Positions 1 through 12,100 of a DNA stretch of 64,000 nt are shown here, in pieces. The DNA is taken from positions 48,281,611 through 48,345,610 of the forward strand of contig CM026426.1 of assembly GCA_014871385.1 (NCBI GenBank). Reading direction: 5' to 3'. The stretch is from Ceratodon purpureus. Its lineage: Eukaryota; Streptophyta; Bryopsida; Pseudoditrichales; Ditrichaceae. Every line of letters starts with the position of its first letter. Position 1 is the first letter of the stretch. Below the pieces are notes generated by a model that saw only the letters and a program-made list of their open reading frames with translations, did no database searches and was not told the origin of the DNA. The position numbers and the translations under genes were made by a program.

Positions 1-192
1 ACACGTTTAGATTATTCGTTGACAACACTCCCAGGTGATCTCCTTTCTCACACGGGGTACCTGCATATCATTATGTTACAGCATGAAGTTAGTAGAGTGA
101 ACGAGACAACGAACTTATTGACATGAATGTACATATAATCTGTATTGGATGTTTGAAAGATATACAAAACAGAGTAGAAGGATATGGACATA

Positions 193-702
193 CTATGCAC
201 GATCATATGGTGTCACCCATATGCCTGCGGCAGGTAAGATTTTTTTGCCTTCTTTGAGCTCGATGCGTACATTTAGGGGGTGTTGAAGTTCAGTACGCAG
301 CGCCTGCAACTCTGCGTTCGTCAGAGCCCCAATCGGCGCAAGTCGTAGACGGCGAGAAGCAATTGGGTTCTCCAACTTCCAAGAGGATCCGATGGCAGAC
401 CAATTCACAAAACATCGGTGTAGCTCGTAGTCTTCGTAAGGCAACCAAGGTGGAGAAGTTTCGGATGCGAAGTCGTAACGAGCAAGTCTCAACGCAGCAA
501 ACTCCGGACTGCCGTCAATAACCCCCCTCCACATTGGGCTCGCGAGTCGGGCATTCTCCAGGTCCATAAAAGTGCATCGCTGTCGAGGAATGGGAGCGTC
601 GTCCGGGAGACCAATTAGTTCCCAATTACTGGGACTCTGTGTGAGCTGATGCAACAGTGCGCGCAACACGCCATCGCGGATGACGGTCTCCCACGACGCC
701 AT
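193..702 (-). CDS. Hypothetical 169-aa protein, weakly F-box-like
   Basis: An uninterrupted 169-codon ORF with a clear ATG at the high-coordinate end. Residues about 5-70 have a leucine-rich helix followed by a segment with the spacing LENARLASPMWR...SPEFAALRLARYDF. This recalls the second half of an F-box (charged residues, conserved Trp, then a hydrophobic repeat), a domain that would tether a substrate adaptor to SKP1. No downstream kelch or LRR repeats follow, so it would be a short or truncated member. No TATA or poly(A) signal was assigned. The F-box reading is inference from pattern; an unrelated lineage-specific protein is equally possible. The next reading frame upstream on the same strand starts almost 1 kb away. 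Confidence 0.4.
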   Translation of the reverse strand: MASWETVIRDGVLRALLHQLTQSPSNWELIGLPDDAPIPRQRCTFMDLENARLASPMWRGVIDGSPEFAALRLARYDFASETSPPWLPYEDYELHRCFVNWSAIGSSWKLENPIASRRLRLAPIGALTNAELQALRTELQHPLNVRIELKEGKKILPAAGIWVTPYDRA

Positions 703-1685
703 GCTGTAGACGAGAGAAACTATTCTGAGTTACCAATATGATTAGATCATCAACATTTCTAGCATGAGACTATCAAACTCGCAATACAAGGGAAACCCGA
801 GAATCGCAAGGCATTTGGGTTGCGAATCTATTAAGACGACGCAAAGGAAGTATGGAATTCGTGGTACAGGAAACGCACTGTTCAGAAGAGGAGGACCAGA
901 TTGTGATGGAATGAGAAAGATCGCGAGGAGCGTGTGCTGCGAAACACTGAAACACAAGCGCGGGAAGAAATGAATGTGAGTGCAGGGGAGACGCTGTGGA
1001 ACTACTTGAGAAGAGGAGTTCTAGAAAAATACGCACCTTATCCAGAGACCGGATTGATCATGATACATCGGAGATGCTCCTGGTCGAAATCATTTGATGT
1101 ATGTGTTGATGTCCCAAATAGACTCACACAAGTAAGGCCATAGCATCATTCCATGTTATGAGTGGACGTGTCCCATTTGGCCCACATCATGTCCAATTTC
1201 CCAGGCCACGAAGACTCCCATCACATGTCACATTTCATGATTATCAATGCATACCAGCCAACTTGGAACCAATGTGACAATGTGAGTCATTTAACACTCA
1301 AGTGGAATCCGAGAAAGTGATTGCGAACTCTAAATCACAATCATGTTAACCACTGCTAAGGAGTCAAATGATCACTGAAAAAACTACATGGAAATGGGAA
1401 AGCAACAGAAAAGACATTGACCGACCTGAATGATAACACCGGGCTCTTCCCACGATCGTGTTTTCACACGTCTGTCGTCACCAAAAAATCATCAAACATA
1501 ATGATTAAAACCGTAGAATCACAATTAATGATTCACTAGAGATAACACAACAGTGATTAAACAATAGTCACAACAGCGGTGCAATTACCCATCTAATATT
1601 GAGACCTTCACGCAGTCTAAACAAAAACTCATATTCATTGAGATGAATGCTTCACAGAAAGCAATATGATTTACAAATGCTCTCT
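703..1685. other. Intergenic, no feature recognised
   Basis: Only short shadow frames are present on both strands. No RNA gene or repeat of note is visible. The stretch would hold the 5' region of the ORF ending at 193 and the 3' region of the ORF at 1686-2240. Confidence 0.5.
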
Positions 1686-2240
1686 TTAGCAACGGTTGCG
1701 TTTTTCTAGCATAGATCTAGTCCAGACACGGGCCAGCTCCACCACTGGCGCATGGCAATCCTCTCTGACCATATGCTCAACAGCAACAATATTCGCGAGC
1801 TCTACTTCTGCATTCTTTATCATTTTTTCTAGGTTTGCAGCTCGTCGAGTTCCACGCCACCATCGGTCGTATGCCCCATCTTTCTCCGCCTTTGCATTCA
1901 TGGCGTCCTGGAGTTGTCTCCCCATGGTCCTGTCGACGTCCACTCCTCCCCGCTTGAAACGCGTTGGTGTGAAGTGGTGGAGTAGGTTTGCCAAGGCACT
2001 CAACTCCGTCTCGTATTTAGTCTGCGCATGTCTCAGGGCGAAACGTAGCGTGGAGACATCTATAAAAGCCAGCTCGCTCTTCAAGTTCCCCAATTCAAGT
2101 TCCATAATGTAAGTCCTAATCTCTGCGTATTCAAGTCTCTTCACACACTCAACAAATTCGTCCATCGCTCGATATCTCCTCACAACTACAAATTCTCGGC
2201 GGTGTTCTAAAACATCTGCAATGTAATGTAGGGAGTTCAT
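1686..2240 (-). CDS. Hypothetical 184-aa helical protein
   Basis: An intact 184-codon minus-strand ORF. The product is rich in Leu, Ala, Glu and Arg, with long stretches lacking Pro and Gly, which predicts mostly alpha-helix or coiled coil (about residues 40-100 and 125-165). A basic patch (RFKRGG) and a WWRGTRR motif lie near the centre. There is no signal peptide or membrane segment. I do not recognise the family. The opposite strand has a shorter competing ORF (1696-2112) with unremarkable composition, so the minus-strand reading is preferred. It could be one exon of a longer gene. Confidence 0.4.
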   Translation of the reverse strand: MNSLHYIADVLEHRREFVVVRRYRAMDEFVECVKRLEYAEIRTYIMELELGNLKSELAFIDVSTLRFALRHAQTKYETELSALANLLHHFTPTRFKRGGVDVDRTMGRQLQDAMNAKAEKDGAYDRWWRGTRRAANLEKMIKNAEVELANIVAVEHMVREDCHAPVVELARVWTRSMLEKRNRC

Positions 2241-3300
2241 ACTTTACATCAGGCAGTACCAGCGACCTGTGCATGGTAAGCGACGACAAGAGGAAAGTCC
2301 TCAAATTCTCGTTTGCTATATGCTAAGTGGACTGGGAGTTTGAATAGTGCATGCCCATGACTACTGACGGCCATACATGCATGGTTAGCCTACTTGTCAC
2401 AAACTCGTTTTGTGCCCACCCACTTCCGTCTAAAGTAACTAATTCAACAACTCCTACATGTACTCATTGCCTCCTTGAAAATTTTGCGATTTTGAGAAGT
2501 GCTCTGTTAATTGCATACTACATTTCAGTTCATTATTCTGATAAATGAAAATTTGTAAAAAAATATACAATGACAATTGTCCTTACCTGAATACTTTGTG
2601 AGTTTTCTTATGAGCCTGACATCGTCGCCCAGCCTCATTGTTCATGCTTCTCTTTTCATTGCTAACAGATTCACTTACTCTAGTCAAACGCCATACGAAT
2701 CCTTCCGTTTTTGCATTGACACGCCTGTCGATGTTAATGAACAGACATACAGAAAGAGTACATCAAATATTTACAATTCTGTACTGCTGTATGAAACGCA
2801 CATAACCTCAAGAAAAATTAAAGAAGCAATTCCGTAGTTAGTGAAAGACCAACGGTTTTGTAATTCACATCTCTCAACAATCTTACACGTGAACGACTAA
2901 GTTTTATACCACTTATGTACGTTGGTTTTGTTCTCACATAGTCAGCAATGATTGCTAAGGACGAACACAATAATGTTTCGTGTAGTTCATCTCAGAAATT
3001 ATTAGATCAAGTACACTGATCTAATTAAGTAAATACAGGAAATTTCAAACTAAAGATTATAAGGGGTATTGAGGTAATTATGGACAAAACGCTCAATTAT
3101 GGACTACTTTGCATCATCAGTAGACGTCCAATTCATGTGTTATCCCTCAAATTTAAAGACAAAGATGTCAAATATTTATGAAAAAATGCATTCCGCTTAC
3201 AAGGGATAAAATCATTTGAGTGAATTTATTATAATGTTGAATAGAGGACATCCAAGTCCCACTGTCATGGCCGAATCTCTCGGCGAGTGGCTGACTGAGA
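2241..3300. other. AT-rich intergenic, nothing recognised
   Basis: Short plus-strand frames (for example 2577-2837) lack coding character. No repeats or RNA genes were seen until the telomere-like block at 3301. Confidence 0.5.
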
Positions 3301-3354
3301 ACCCTAAACCCTAGAAACCCTAAACCCTAGAAACCCTAAACCCTAGAAACCCTA
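3301..3354 (-). repeat. Interstitial telomere-like repeat
   Basis: Three direct copies of an 18-base unit in which CCCTAAA, the C-strand of the plant telomere TTTAGGG, alternates with CCCTAGAAA. The period is regular, and the block ends in CCCTATCC. It is too short and too degenerate to be a chromosome end, and sequence continues on both sides. Confidence 0.85.
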
Positions 3355-3652
3355 TCCTTAGAAATCTATCTGTTCTAATAAAAGGAAATACTTGCTCTGC
3401 AAAATGTGGATCTGTGAAGTGAAGCGGGTGAAGGAAAGATCGTCGGCGACCCGCTGAGTGGACACGACTGCCAGGCATCTCACATTGGGGTGTCCGTCTG
3501 TGAGGACTCCGGAGTCGTCGTTTAGAATGAACAGTATTCACGGTCACAACGAATGGAAGTCCTTTGTAGTCGGCTGGCCGCCGACTAGGAGAGCCAACCT
3601 CTTCCTCACTGAACCGACCTCTGGAATTTGAAATACATATAAAAATGATGAG

Positions 3653-3945
3653 GAAATAAGTCCTAGTCCTAGTGATAAAAATGATGAGTAAGCTAGTCCT
3701 AGTCGGCTACCAGCCGAGTAGAAGAGTAGGGGCTACTAGTCCTAATGATGAGTAAATAAGTCCTAGTCCTAATGATGCAAATGATGAGTAAGCTAGTCCT
3801 AGTCGGCTACCAGCCGAGTAGGAGAGTAGGGGCTACTAGTCCTAATGATATTCACAAATAAGTCCTAGTCCTAATGATGCAAATGATGAGTAAGCTAGTC
3901 CTAGTCGGCTACCAGCCGAGTAGGGGAGTAGGGGCTACTAGACTA
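3653..3945. repeat. Three tandem copies of a ~100-bp unit
   Basis: The anchor AGCTAGTCCTAGTCGGCTAC begins at 3691, 3791 and 3893, giving periods of 100 and 102 bp. Each unit contains TAGTCCTAATGAT-type words, one copy of the GTCGGC inverted repeat with a TACCA centre, and GTAGGGGCTACTAG. The third unit diverges at its end. No coding potential is evident. Confidence 0.9.
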
Positions 3946-4036
3946 GGTCGACGTTGGCAATTAGTCGTCCAGAAAACCCTAGAGAAGTGGATTACTAGAA
4001 CGTTTACCAGTTTACTACACGAACTCGTTGGCTGTC

Positions 4037-4100
4037 TACTGTAGAAGAAGGTCGCATACTGTAGAAGCAGGTCGCATACTGTAGAAGTTAGTCGCATATT
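4037..4100. repeat. 20-bp tandem repeat, three copies plus a partial fourth
   Basis: Units begin TACTGTAGAAG at 4037, 4057 and 4077, followed by a partial unit (TATTGTCC) at 4097. The period is exactly 20 bp. It lies just upstream of the ORF at 4119. Confidence 0.85.
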
Positions 4101-4118
4101 GTCCAATATTTTGTCGTT

Positions 4119-4640
4119 ATGGGGAGGCGGGGTAGCAATGTGGAGCGACCATTTGGTCGGGAGACACCGGCTAACCTCGAGGAGCTCCGGCCATGGTATA
4201 GGGCGCTGGTCGCCCGTTCTCGCAACACCGCCATTCCAGCTTTCAAATACATCCCACGCCTTCTGCAGCCAGGTGCGCGGTGGTTTTGGAGTATTGCTCA
4301 CAGCATTGAGTTGTTGGAGATCTCTGACGCTTCCGGCATCGCCTTCCCACTGACGTTCGAGGAGTCAGAGGAGTCCGAGGAGTCCGGGAGTGTTGGCAGC
4401 GTTCACTTCAGCCACACAGGGGAAGTGTCAACGCAAACCATGTCAACTGCAGGGTGGCTCCGCCTTGTTGACGAAGCTTACGACATCTCGGAGGGTGCTG
4501 GAAGTCGGTGCTCTGGCCAAGATCAGTGGTGCGGAGGGAACGCAAGCCCGCAGTCCACGTATTCGTCGTTTAGATCCGTGCATCCATCCGTCGATAGTGA
4601 GTGTAGTGTTGTCCGAACCAAGTCTACTGCGAAGGACTGA
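4119..4640 (+). CDS. Hypothetical 173-aa protein
   Basis: An ATG-initiated ORF of 173 codons. The N-terminal 60 residues are basic and hydrophobic (RPWYRALVARSR ... RWFWSIAHSIELLEI). An acidic run, EESEESEESGS, follows at about residues 80-90, and the tail is Ser-rich. No known domain is recognised. The frame is real, but overlapping frames of 75-103 codons on both strands weaken the coding call. It could be a first exon. Confidence 0.3.
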   Translation: MGRRGSNVERPFGRETPANLEELRPWYRALVARSRNTAIPAFKYIPRLLQPGARWFWSIAHSIELLEISDASGIAFPLTFEESEESEESGSVGSVHFSHTGEVSTQTMSTAGWLRLVDEAYDISEGAGSRCSGQDQWCGGNASPQSTYSSFRSVHPSVDSECSVVRTKSTAKD

Positions 4641-5289
4641 TCGCTTCATGGCGTTGGCGACCATATGCACTTTTTGGTTTTTTGGCTTTAGGGTGAATTA
4701 GTGTGTGTTAGAATTGTCCAGCTCGTTTTCAATAGAGCTGCTTCACACACTCGGATAGTTGTAGAATTCATGGTTAGCATTTGTTACTGAGGCTTTAGGA
4801 GTAGTGGCATCTCTGATGTATACACAATACAAAGTAACATGTAAAGGGCGGAACACTACCGTTGTACTCCGATAAGAATATAATGAAATGGATAAATGTT
4901 TTTTCCCAGTTTCTCAAAGCGCACAGTGGTTCTACAAATGTTGTGGAAAGCGTCGGCGGGCAGCCGACTAGAGTAACAGTGTCCACCGTAAAAATCACAG
5001 GCCATACAATATAGACCAGCCTCACAAAGTCACCGTTCATGATGCTTATCTAACATGGTTAGAGGCATCGGCGGACAGCCGACGACCACCGAAGAAGGAA
5101 AACTAAGGCATCAGAACAACAAATAGAAGACAAAGCGTAATACATGACTAGTATTGGGTCTACGGTAGAATACAATTCTTATTCGAAGGAATCACAGTGT
5201 TTACAATATTCAACTATAACGTTTACAGAGGAAACCATCACTAGCTACATCTTCTACAGCTAAGATCACAATCGTCGGCGGGCAGCCGA
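4641..5289. other. Spacer with three palindrome copies
   Basis: Non-coding by inspection. It holds palindrome copies at 4952, 5067 and 5274; the last ends exactly at the stop codon of the minus-strand gene beginning at 5290. It is the probable 3' flank of that gene. Confidence 0.6.
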
Positions 5290-8200
5290 CTAGTCTTCCT
5301 CCTCGTCATTCCAGTTCATCAAGATTCCATGCGATTCGAAGTTTGCCATGGCAGCAATCACAACATCTTTGGGTATTAGATGGGACTTTGGGGGCCCCTC
5401 ATGCGTAGTTTTCTTGGTCCTATGAGTGTATACAACGGATTTACACTCCACCCACTCCGCAAGAGTCAACTCCCTTTCCCACCGTCTTGTCCAGCACTCT
5501 CTCGCAACCTTCTTCTTACCTTCCTTCTTGCCCTTCATCGGAGTCCACCATTCAACCTTGAACTTACCGTAATTAGGACCAGGCTCTGTTATAACAGGCT
5601 CTATCGCCCTACCCATCCAAATGGGTAGGTGGTCTTCCTTACACGGACGATAGAAAACCCAATCGCCACGTAAAACGTCACGATATGGGTTAAACACAGA
5701 CTTCGGCCTAGAGTTTAACGGACCACAGAAAGGATAGGGCTCCACCTCATCCTCGTCACCGGGACGAATATCCGGATCCGGTATATATTCGTCCTCTGCA
5801 TCGAATGTGGTGACGTGGTCCCGCTTCCAGTCTGAGATAGGCCAGTATCCTTCCTATAAGGTGGCGGAATTGGGGGGCAGTGGCTCGTTGACCTCCTTTA
5901 AAATTCGCTCCCAATACAGTACATATGGTAACATGTCTTGTGCGTATTTCTTATCCCGAGCCATGCCAGTTCTCCAGTACTCAATGTACTTAGATAATCC
6001 ACTTTTAATGAAATTTCTCTTCTCTGAACACTCCGCTGCCCTTGCCACCTCTTTATCCGCGTTCTTCTTGCCCTCATCGACTTCAACACTACCCCATAAG
6101 TGCTTATGAGGAACCGGTTTGGGATCACCGACGGGCAAACGTGGTTTACCCTCTTTGTCTGCCCTCCACATTTTCACGGGTTTGCCAGGTGGAAGCCATG
6201 ACGGATCAGTTGCACGCTTCTTGTACCTCATCACGGGCCACCCCGCATCCTCCCCATCCTCCACTACATAGAACTTAAAAAGATGCATTTCACTGTGACC
6301 TTCTATCGCATTACCTCCGTCGTGATGAAAATCAGCAACATAACTTTTGAAGTCTGCCACTTCCTGAACAACCTCTGGAATAAAGGCAACTGTCTTCTGA
6401 GAATCCATGAATGCCTTCATAAGGTCGGCAAGGCAGTATGTGTTCTTTTGCTTAATGAGTTTCGACAGGTGACTGAAGTGGGCGTCGATGTCCTCATGTG
6501 TGTGTCCCACAATCAGGAAACCAACTGTAACTTCCTTGAATATTCGCCTCGCCGTCAGCAACGAGCAGAATGCTAGAAGAAACCGGTTCTTGTTGTCCTT
6601 CGCAGAATTGTCAAGCTGGAGATACAACTTCTTCGGCAAAGGAACAGCAGGCCTACCAGGCAGAGGTGGAGTGAGTGGCTCATCTCTAGAAGGTGGAATT
6701 GAGGGGATGCAACGTGACGATCCATGCATTAACGCTGCAAAGAATTCATTCTGTGGCGGTGCCTCGAAGAGTGCTTTTGACTCCCGGACAGGTAGTCTCT
6801 CCAAGGCACGGAATACCCTGCACAACGAGGAGATTGTGAAATTTGGGTCTCCTGGCCACAGGGCAGTTGCATAGTGTGCGTAGGCGCCATCTCCGTGACC
6901 GTGAGTCAGCATTCCAGTACAGGAAATCGGAATTTGACCAAGCCCTGCCGTAGCCTTCATGATACGTTGCATGCGGGGGATCGCTGTTTTCGATGTGTCC
7001 ATCTTATCATGTATGATGCATAGGAACTCAGTAGGACTCTGTATAGATTGGGTTGTCCATCCGTAATAAATGTTGCGACAAGCTCGCTGATAGTTCAAAT
7101 GCCTGGTCCTATCCTCTGTCAAGCTCTGCCACTCGTCCGACCCTCTTGGATACTTGGCACTGAGTTCAACGAGGAAGTCACACTCAGTGCACTTGGAGAA
7201 ATTACTTCCTACTGCCTTGACCTCAACGTTGCGGAAGTACTCCTTCCTCATGCGACTAACGGAGGACTGCGAAATCAGCTTCGCGTTGCACTGCTCATTG
7301 ACCTGAATAGCACAGAGTGAGGTCGATCAGTTGGGAAGTTCGTCATCCAGTCAGCGGGCAGCCGACGATAGTAATCACTATAATTCAGTAAACTATCCAA
7401 AGTGAATGAAGATGAGGAGGAACTTACGGCGTTGGCCATTTCGCGCATGTGATTCCAGTTCATCGCAGACGGGAGTACTTTGAGCGCGGCCACTCTCTTC
7501 TTGCCAATCATCCGAAACTCATTGGGCATTTGGTCGGCATTCTCATTAACGATAGTGGTCAACGTCGCGCGGGCCTGGATTGTGTGAATCTGGGGACGAT
7601 GTACATCGGAATTTCCGTGACTCCCATTGACACGGCCACTTCGGGCCGAAGCCTTGTAGCTGTAGTACGCGGATTTCGATACTCCGTGAATGATATACCA
7701 CGCCACTTCACATACGTCAACGTTCGCAAGAGTAACATAGAGCTTCCGCTTGCCGGGTACAGTATGTAAGTGGCCTTGCACAGCGAAGGACATCTCTCGC
7801 CTCGCCTCGAATGTTGTTGCGTAAAATTTACGACGAATTCTCACAGTATCTTCCCATCTAAAAGTCTGGCAACATCGGTCCTTGCAACAGCGCTTTGAGC
7901 TCACTAAGCGGCATTCAGCAGGGACAACCATTCGACGAAGCTTAGTGGAAGAGACGTCATCTTTTTCGCGAACTTTCCTCCGCACCAATCGATAGGCATT
8001 CTTCGGGACACCATCCAGACCATCGTCCGCGTCGGCGTCTGCTAAATTCTCGGAGCAGTAAGTAATTATATCAGAGAGAAGGTGACCCCCTTCTACGCGA
8101 GTGTGAGTCAAACGCCATCTGAGAGTTGTCATCTGCAGATGATCGTCTTCAGAGACGAAGAGAACCCCAACCTCTGTATCCCCTAGGACTTCATCATCAC

Positions 8201-9384
8201 ATGCCTCGTCCGGTAAACATAATGAATCATTGCTCTACCACGGACTGATAGGTCATCATTAAGAAGTTCGGCATACCGATTTCTCCAGAGGTGGCGGTCG
8301 GGATATGAAGCATTTGGAGTGGAAGGAGTACCCGAGGTCCCGGATTCCGGACCCCCAATATGATCATCCGTGTCTACGTCGGATTCCCCTTGTTCAGAGA
8401 GATCGTCGTCACTGCTCATATTTGTTAGAGACCTAGTCCCCAGATCCTGCTGAGATGGAGCGGAGTTGCTTTCATCAATTTCTTCATTGTCGTTCCCCGA
8501 GTGAGGTTCCGTCTGCTGGCGGCCGACGGGACATGTGCCAGCAAATGCGCCGTTCACAAGTGGACATACCTTGTATCCACTCCAGAGTACCAATCGCCCC
8601 ACAGCACACCCGATCGTTAACACATCCGGTAACTCGCAGAAAGCAGGTGTTTCAGAGAATTCTGGATTGACGGACGACACTCTCACTATTAGAAAGAAGC
8701 TATGAGGAATCAAGAACCCCTCCCACGTTCCTTTAGGAGAGCACTCCATAATGACTCCAGCGGCTACACAACGCTTTGAGCCTCCGGATTCCTCGAGGAG
8801 CGCAACTTCCATCTGCTCCGCGAGGTCCAGGAATTCTTGAACGGGCTTGACATCTTCTTTAACATCCGTCGGCGGGCAGCCGACGGCCTTGATGTCATCG
8901 TCTTCCACCTCTCCGAAAGGCCTGAGGTCGGCCGCTCCCATAATATCATTTGTCCTAAGCAGTTGCTCAAGGACTTCACACCCTCATCCGGAAATGGTAT
9001 ATTCATTTCCATGCTGTCTGAAACCTCAATCACTTTTACCACCACCACTATAGGATCAAATTCTACAACACGTTGGATCACTGCCCTGCCTGCATAATAG
9101 AGCCCAGAATGAGTAAGGGCCACGACAACGCCCTTTTTAACCTTCCACCGCCCTGATCGGCCATTCCTTAGAAACGTCTGGATCGGCTCTACTTCCATTG
9201 GATAAAAGATGAAGACCTCGTCGGCGGACAGCCGACAGGGTCGACGGGATGTGTCCCCGCCGACGGAGTAAAATGTATCCGCCGACAACGAAGACGACTC
9301 GGCGGGCAGCCGACGCGGGTCGTACGACTCGGAGTGTGCACAGAAATAGCATCCGCCGACGATGACGGACACGTCCGCCGACAA
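5290..9384 (-). pseudogene. DUF7869-type transposase-like gene, disrupted
   Basis: A multi-exon minus-strand gene. Exon 7428-8132 and beyond carries a Cys cluster (CCKDRCC) and the segments CEVAWYIIHGVSKSAYY and MPNEF typical of DUF7869 proteins. A clean GTAAGT...TTCAG intron (7303-7427) joins in phase to exon 5854-7302. That exon contains a CTECD cluster, LDNSAKDNKNR (about 6580-6615) and GHTHEDIDAHFSHL (about 6470-6510), a D...HxxxD pattern of the kind expected of an RNase-H-fold transposase core. An in-frame TAG (5854-5856) is followed by the same open frame down to 5290 (acidic tail, EEED stop). Upstream, reading frames change near 8190-8240 and near 8985, by small introns or frameshifts I could not resolve. 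The N-terminal region (8764-9384) partly translates palindrome copies. A real transposable-element gene, probably inactive. Confidence 0.6.
7303..7427 (-). other. Intron (125 bp) carrying one palindrome
   Basis: On the minus strand the donor is GTAAGT (7422-7427) and the acceptor ends TTCAG at 7303. Splicing is phase 0 and joins ...MREMANA to VNEQCNAKLIS..., restoring a continuous DUF7869-like protein. The palindrome lies at 7350-7366. Confidence 0.75.
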
Positions 9385-10206
9385 AAATTGCAGGGGACCT
9401 TAGTTGAGAAGCAGTTTGATGTCTCTAACCTGTCCAATCATAGACTCCTCTCAACCGTCCAATCAGAAATGATAGACGAAGACAACAGAAACGGCAACAG
9501 AAGGTGCGGGACAGTTAAGCACATGCGGGAATAATAACGGTCCTCTCAGGAAACGTGTGCGTCAGGAGCACTCTCAGAGGGAATCGAAAGTGCAATGACA
9601 AAAATAGAATGAAGTATGCGCATCAGACGGGGGGTTAGTTATGAATTCCCAGGAGTACAAATTGGCGCCAGAATCGAATTCAATTTTGCGCGCCTTTGAC
9701 AGATCAAGATCCCATCATGGCGGCGAGATACCCCGCCGTCACAGAACAATGTTAGTTCATTATTACGAATTTGAACGTGGCGATTGGAGCAGCTGTCACA
9801 TCACATGCCCACGCCATCATGACTTGGTGACGGATTGAAAAAAAGTCAAAAGACGTCCCATCATCATCCTACGTGGCGTAATGGGACGGATGTTAGAGAT
9901 GACCATCTATGCATGGATGGTATGTACATAGCCATACGTCATGACCCATCCGGCGTGACGATTCAGTCTCGGGAGGTGGGGGTCTGTAGGGTATACACCC
10001 GCCACTCCCGACATTTCCTCCTCATTTCCAGCCTTCTCTTTTTCAGCTCTCTTTTGTCCTCTTCTCAGCGCTCCGCAGAGGTCGCGTCGGCTCCTAGGTT
10101 TCTCTGCGTCGGCTGCTAGGGTTGAGGGCGTCGGCTCCTTCACCCGCGCGCGTCGGCTGCTGTTCGAAGGTCATCCGCCGACGGTGAAAGGCCATCCGCC
10201 GACGCC
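9385..10206. promoter_or_regulatory. Divergent intergenic (putative bidirectional promoter) region
   Basis: It separates the minus-strand DUF7869-like gene from the plus-strand ParB-like gene. The last ~200 bp (about 9990-10200) are pyrimidine-rich with several GTCGGCTCCT/GTCGGCTGCT words, and look like a 5' leader for the ATG at 10207. No TATA box is assigned with confidence. The divergent arrangement suggests shared regulation. Confidence 0.35.
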
Positions 10207-10226
10207 ATGGCAGCCTCCGAGAGTGG

Positions 10227-10709
10227 GTAAGTTGTCCAGTCGGCTGTCCACCGACGCTCCCCTTCTTGAGTGCTCCATGTTTCTTTTTTCTCGCATGGGT
10301 TTGTCCCTCCCGTCGGCTGTCCGCCGACGCCACTCCTTCTTTTGTCCTTCATGTTTCTGTTTTCTCGCATGGGTTTGTCCCTCCCGTCGGCTGTCCGCCG
10401 ACGCCACCCCTTCTTTTGCCCTTCATGTTTTGTGTTCTCTCGCATGGGGTTGTTCCTCCCGTCGGCTAACCGCCGACGCCACCCCTTACTGAGTCCTTCA
10501 TTTTTCTATTTTCTCACATGGGTTATTCCTCCCGTCGGCTGACCGCCGACGCCACCCCTTACTGAGTCCTTCATTTTTCTATTTTCTCACATGGGTTATT
10601 CCCCCCGTCGGCTGTCCGCCGATGGGGAGGGCGTGTCCATCCGCCCCGTCGGCTGTCCGCCGATGGAGTGAGAATCTCATGGTCTAATCTTGTGATTCTA
10701 ATTTTGCAG
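10227..10709 (+). other. First intron of the ParB-like gene
   Basis: The donor GTAAGT follows exon 1 at 10227; the acceptor TTTTGCAG ends at 10709. Splicing gives GGG-GCG-ATG and keeps the downstream frame. Much of the intron is the palindrome-bearing minisatellite listed separately. Confidence 0.65.
10239..10664. repeat. ~73-bp minisatellite built around the palindrome
   Basis: Palindrome cores start at 10239, 10312, 10386, 10461, 10534, 10607 and 10648, giving periods of 73, 74, 75, 73, 73 and then 41 bp. Between cores lies a conserved stretch with TCCTTCAT, TTTTCTCGCATGGG and CCTCCC. The last full units (around 10461-10607) are most alike, as expected of recent tandem duplication. Confidence 0.9.
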
Positions 10710-12100
10710 GGCGATGGTCGACTCCACCGCAAAACCAAATGGGTTACGGTGGCTCTGTGACAAGGTTGTTGATCGTGAAGTACAAATACGAGCACGGGGC
10801 TTGACACCGAGGGTGACATTCCTTGCTGATTCGAAGATAACGGAGTGGGGCATTACCTGGCGTGACACTCCCACGTCGCTGGGCTTCGTGACCAAAATAG
10901 GTCAGAAGCAAATGGCGGGTGGACCAAGATTTGAGATTATTGGAGCCAGGGAATGCGAGGATAACGACAGCGTGTGCTTGGTGTTTGCATCGGTTTTATG
11001 TCGCGGAGGGCACACCAGTGGACTGCTTCGCGATTGTAATTCCGGTTGAGAAGTGCATGGACGGCTTGTGCTCTAAAGAAGTGCAGGATGCGGCTACTTG
11101 GGGCAGGGGCGAGAACATAGCTGTTGAATAGATACTCGACGTGATTGATACGCTCGGGGACAAAGTGATGGAAGAGAAGACGAAGAACTCGGTTAAGCCT
11201 TCAGCAAAGAAAAGAGGCGGCCGCAAGTCTGCTGTAGAAGCGGGCACTGGTACAATCACCCCCGAGACCGGAGAGACACAGACGACAGGGGAGTCATCGA
11301 GAAGGAAGAAGGGAAAGGCAGCGGCTGCTGAGGGCGAGGGTGGGAAGAAGAAAGGTGGGAAGAAGGAAGAGAAAAAGCAGACCGTGGCGGAAGCTCTCAT
11401 GCTCGCAAACAATCTCACTTCCAAAACAAAGGACACCGACGTCCTTGCTATGTACCAGACGTTGGAGGAGGGACTTGGGCACTGCTTCCCCAACGGGCAA
11501 CGTGCCCTTCCTTGTCAGATTCCATATAACAGGATACACATAGCTCCCGACGAATTTAAGTACAGAGCGATATTCAGGAAGAGGCAGGATCAGATAAGTC
11601 TTTTCTACAAAGGACTTGGAGCAATCCGGAAGAAGCCCGAGCTGTACTGCCTTCCTATGAGTGGTGACCCCTGAGTAAAGGATCCAATGACGGGCGAGAT
11701 TAAGCTTAAAGGCTTGGAAGGACTTCTTCGACCATTGCCAGCCCTAAATGTCAAGTATTCACTTACACTGGATGACGGCACATCTAAGCTGGTACCTTGG
11801 TATGAAGATGAGCTCATCCATTGGTACATAATTGGGGGCCAGCACACGTTTGAGGCTTGTCGAGAACTGGGAGAGAAGGAACCACTGGACTCTCCTATGC
11901 GGCAGTATTACCTTAACCACGATATCATTCCTGTATATGCTGATAACAAGGATACCCTCATTAAGGTCTCTAACGCATTAAACATCGTGGTGAAGGATAA
12001 AGTCGCCGAAGTAAGTTTCAGGTCCCAGCTGGCGAAGATGCGCGCCAAATGGATCGAGCGGGGGAGGATCGACAAGAAAGATGACTTCAGCGCATGGAAG

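Noticed and set aside
3301..3354. A CRISPR-like array or a chromosome end
   Set aside because: Units are contiguous without spacers and sequence continues on both sides in a eukaryotic context.
4952..5290. Helitron 3' hairpins (palindrome followed by CTAG-like ends)
   Set aside because: Following bases vary between copies, no CTRR terminus is consistent, and no Rep/helicase gene is present.
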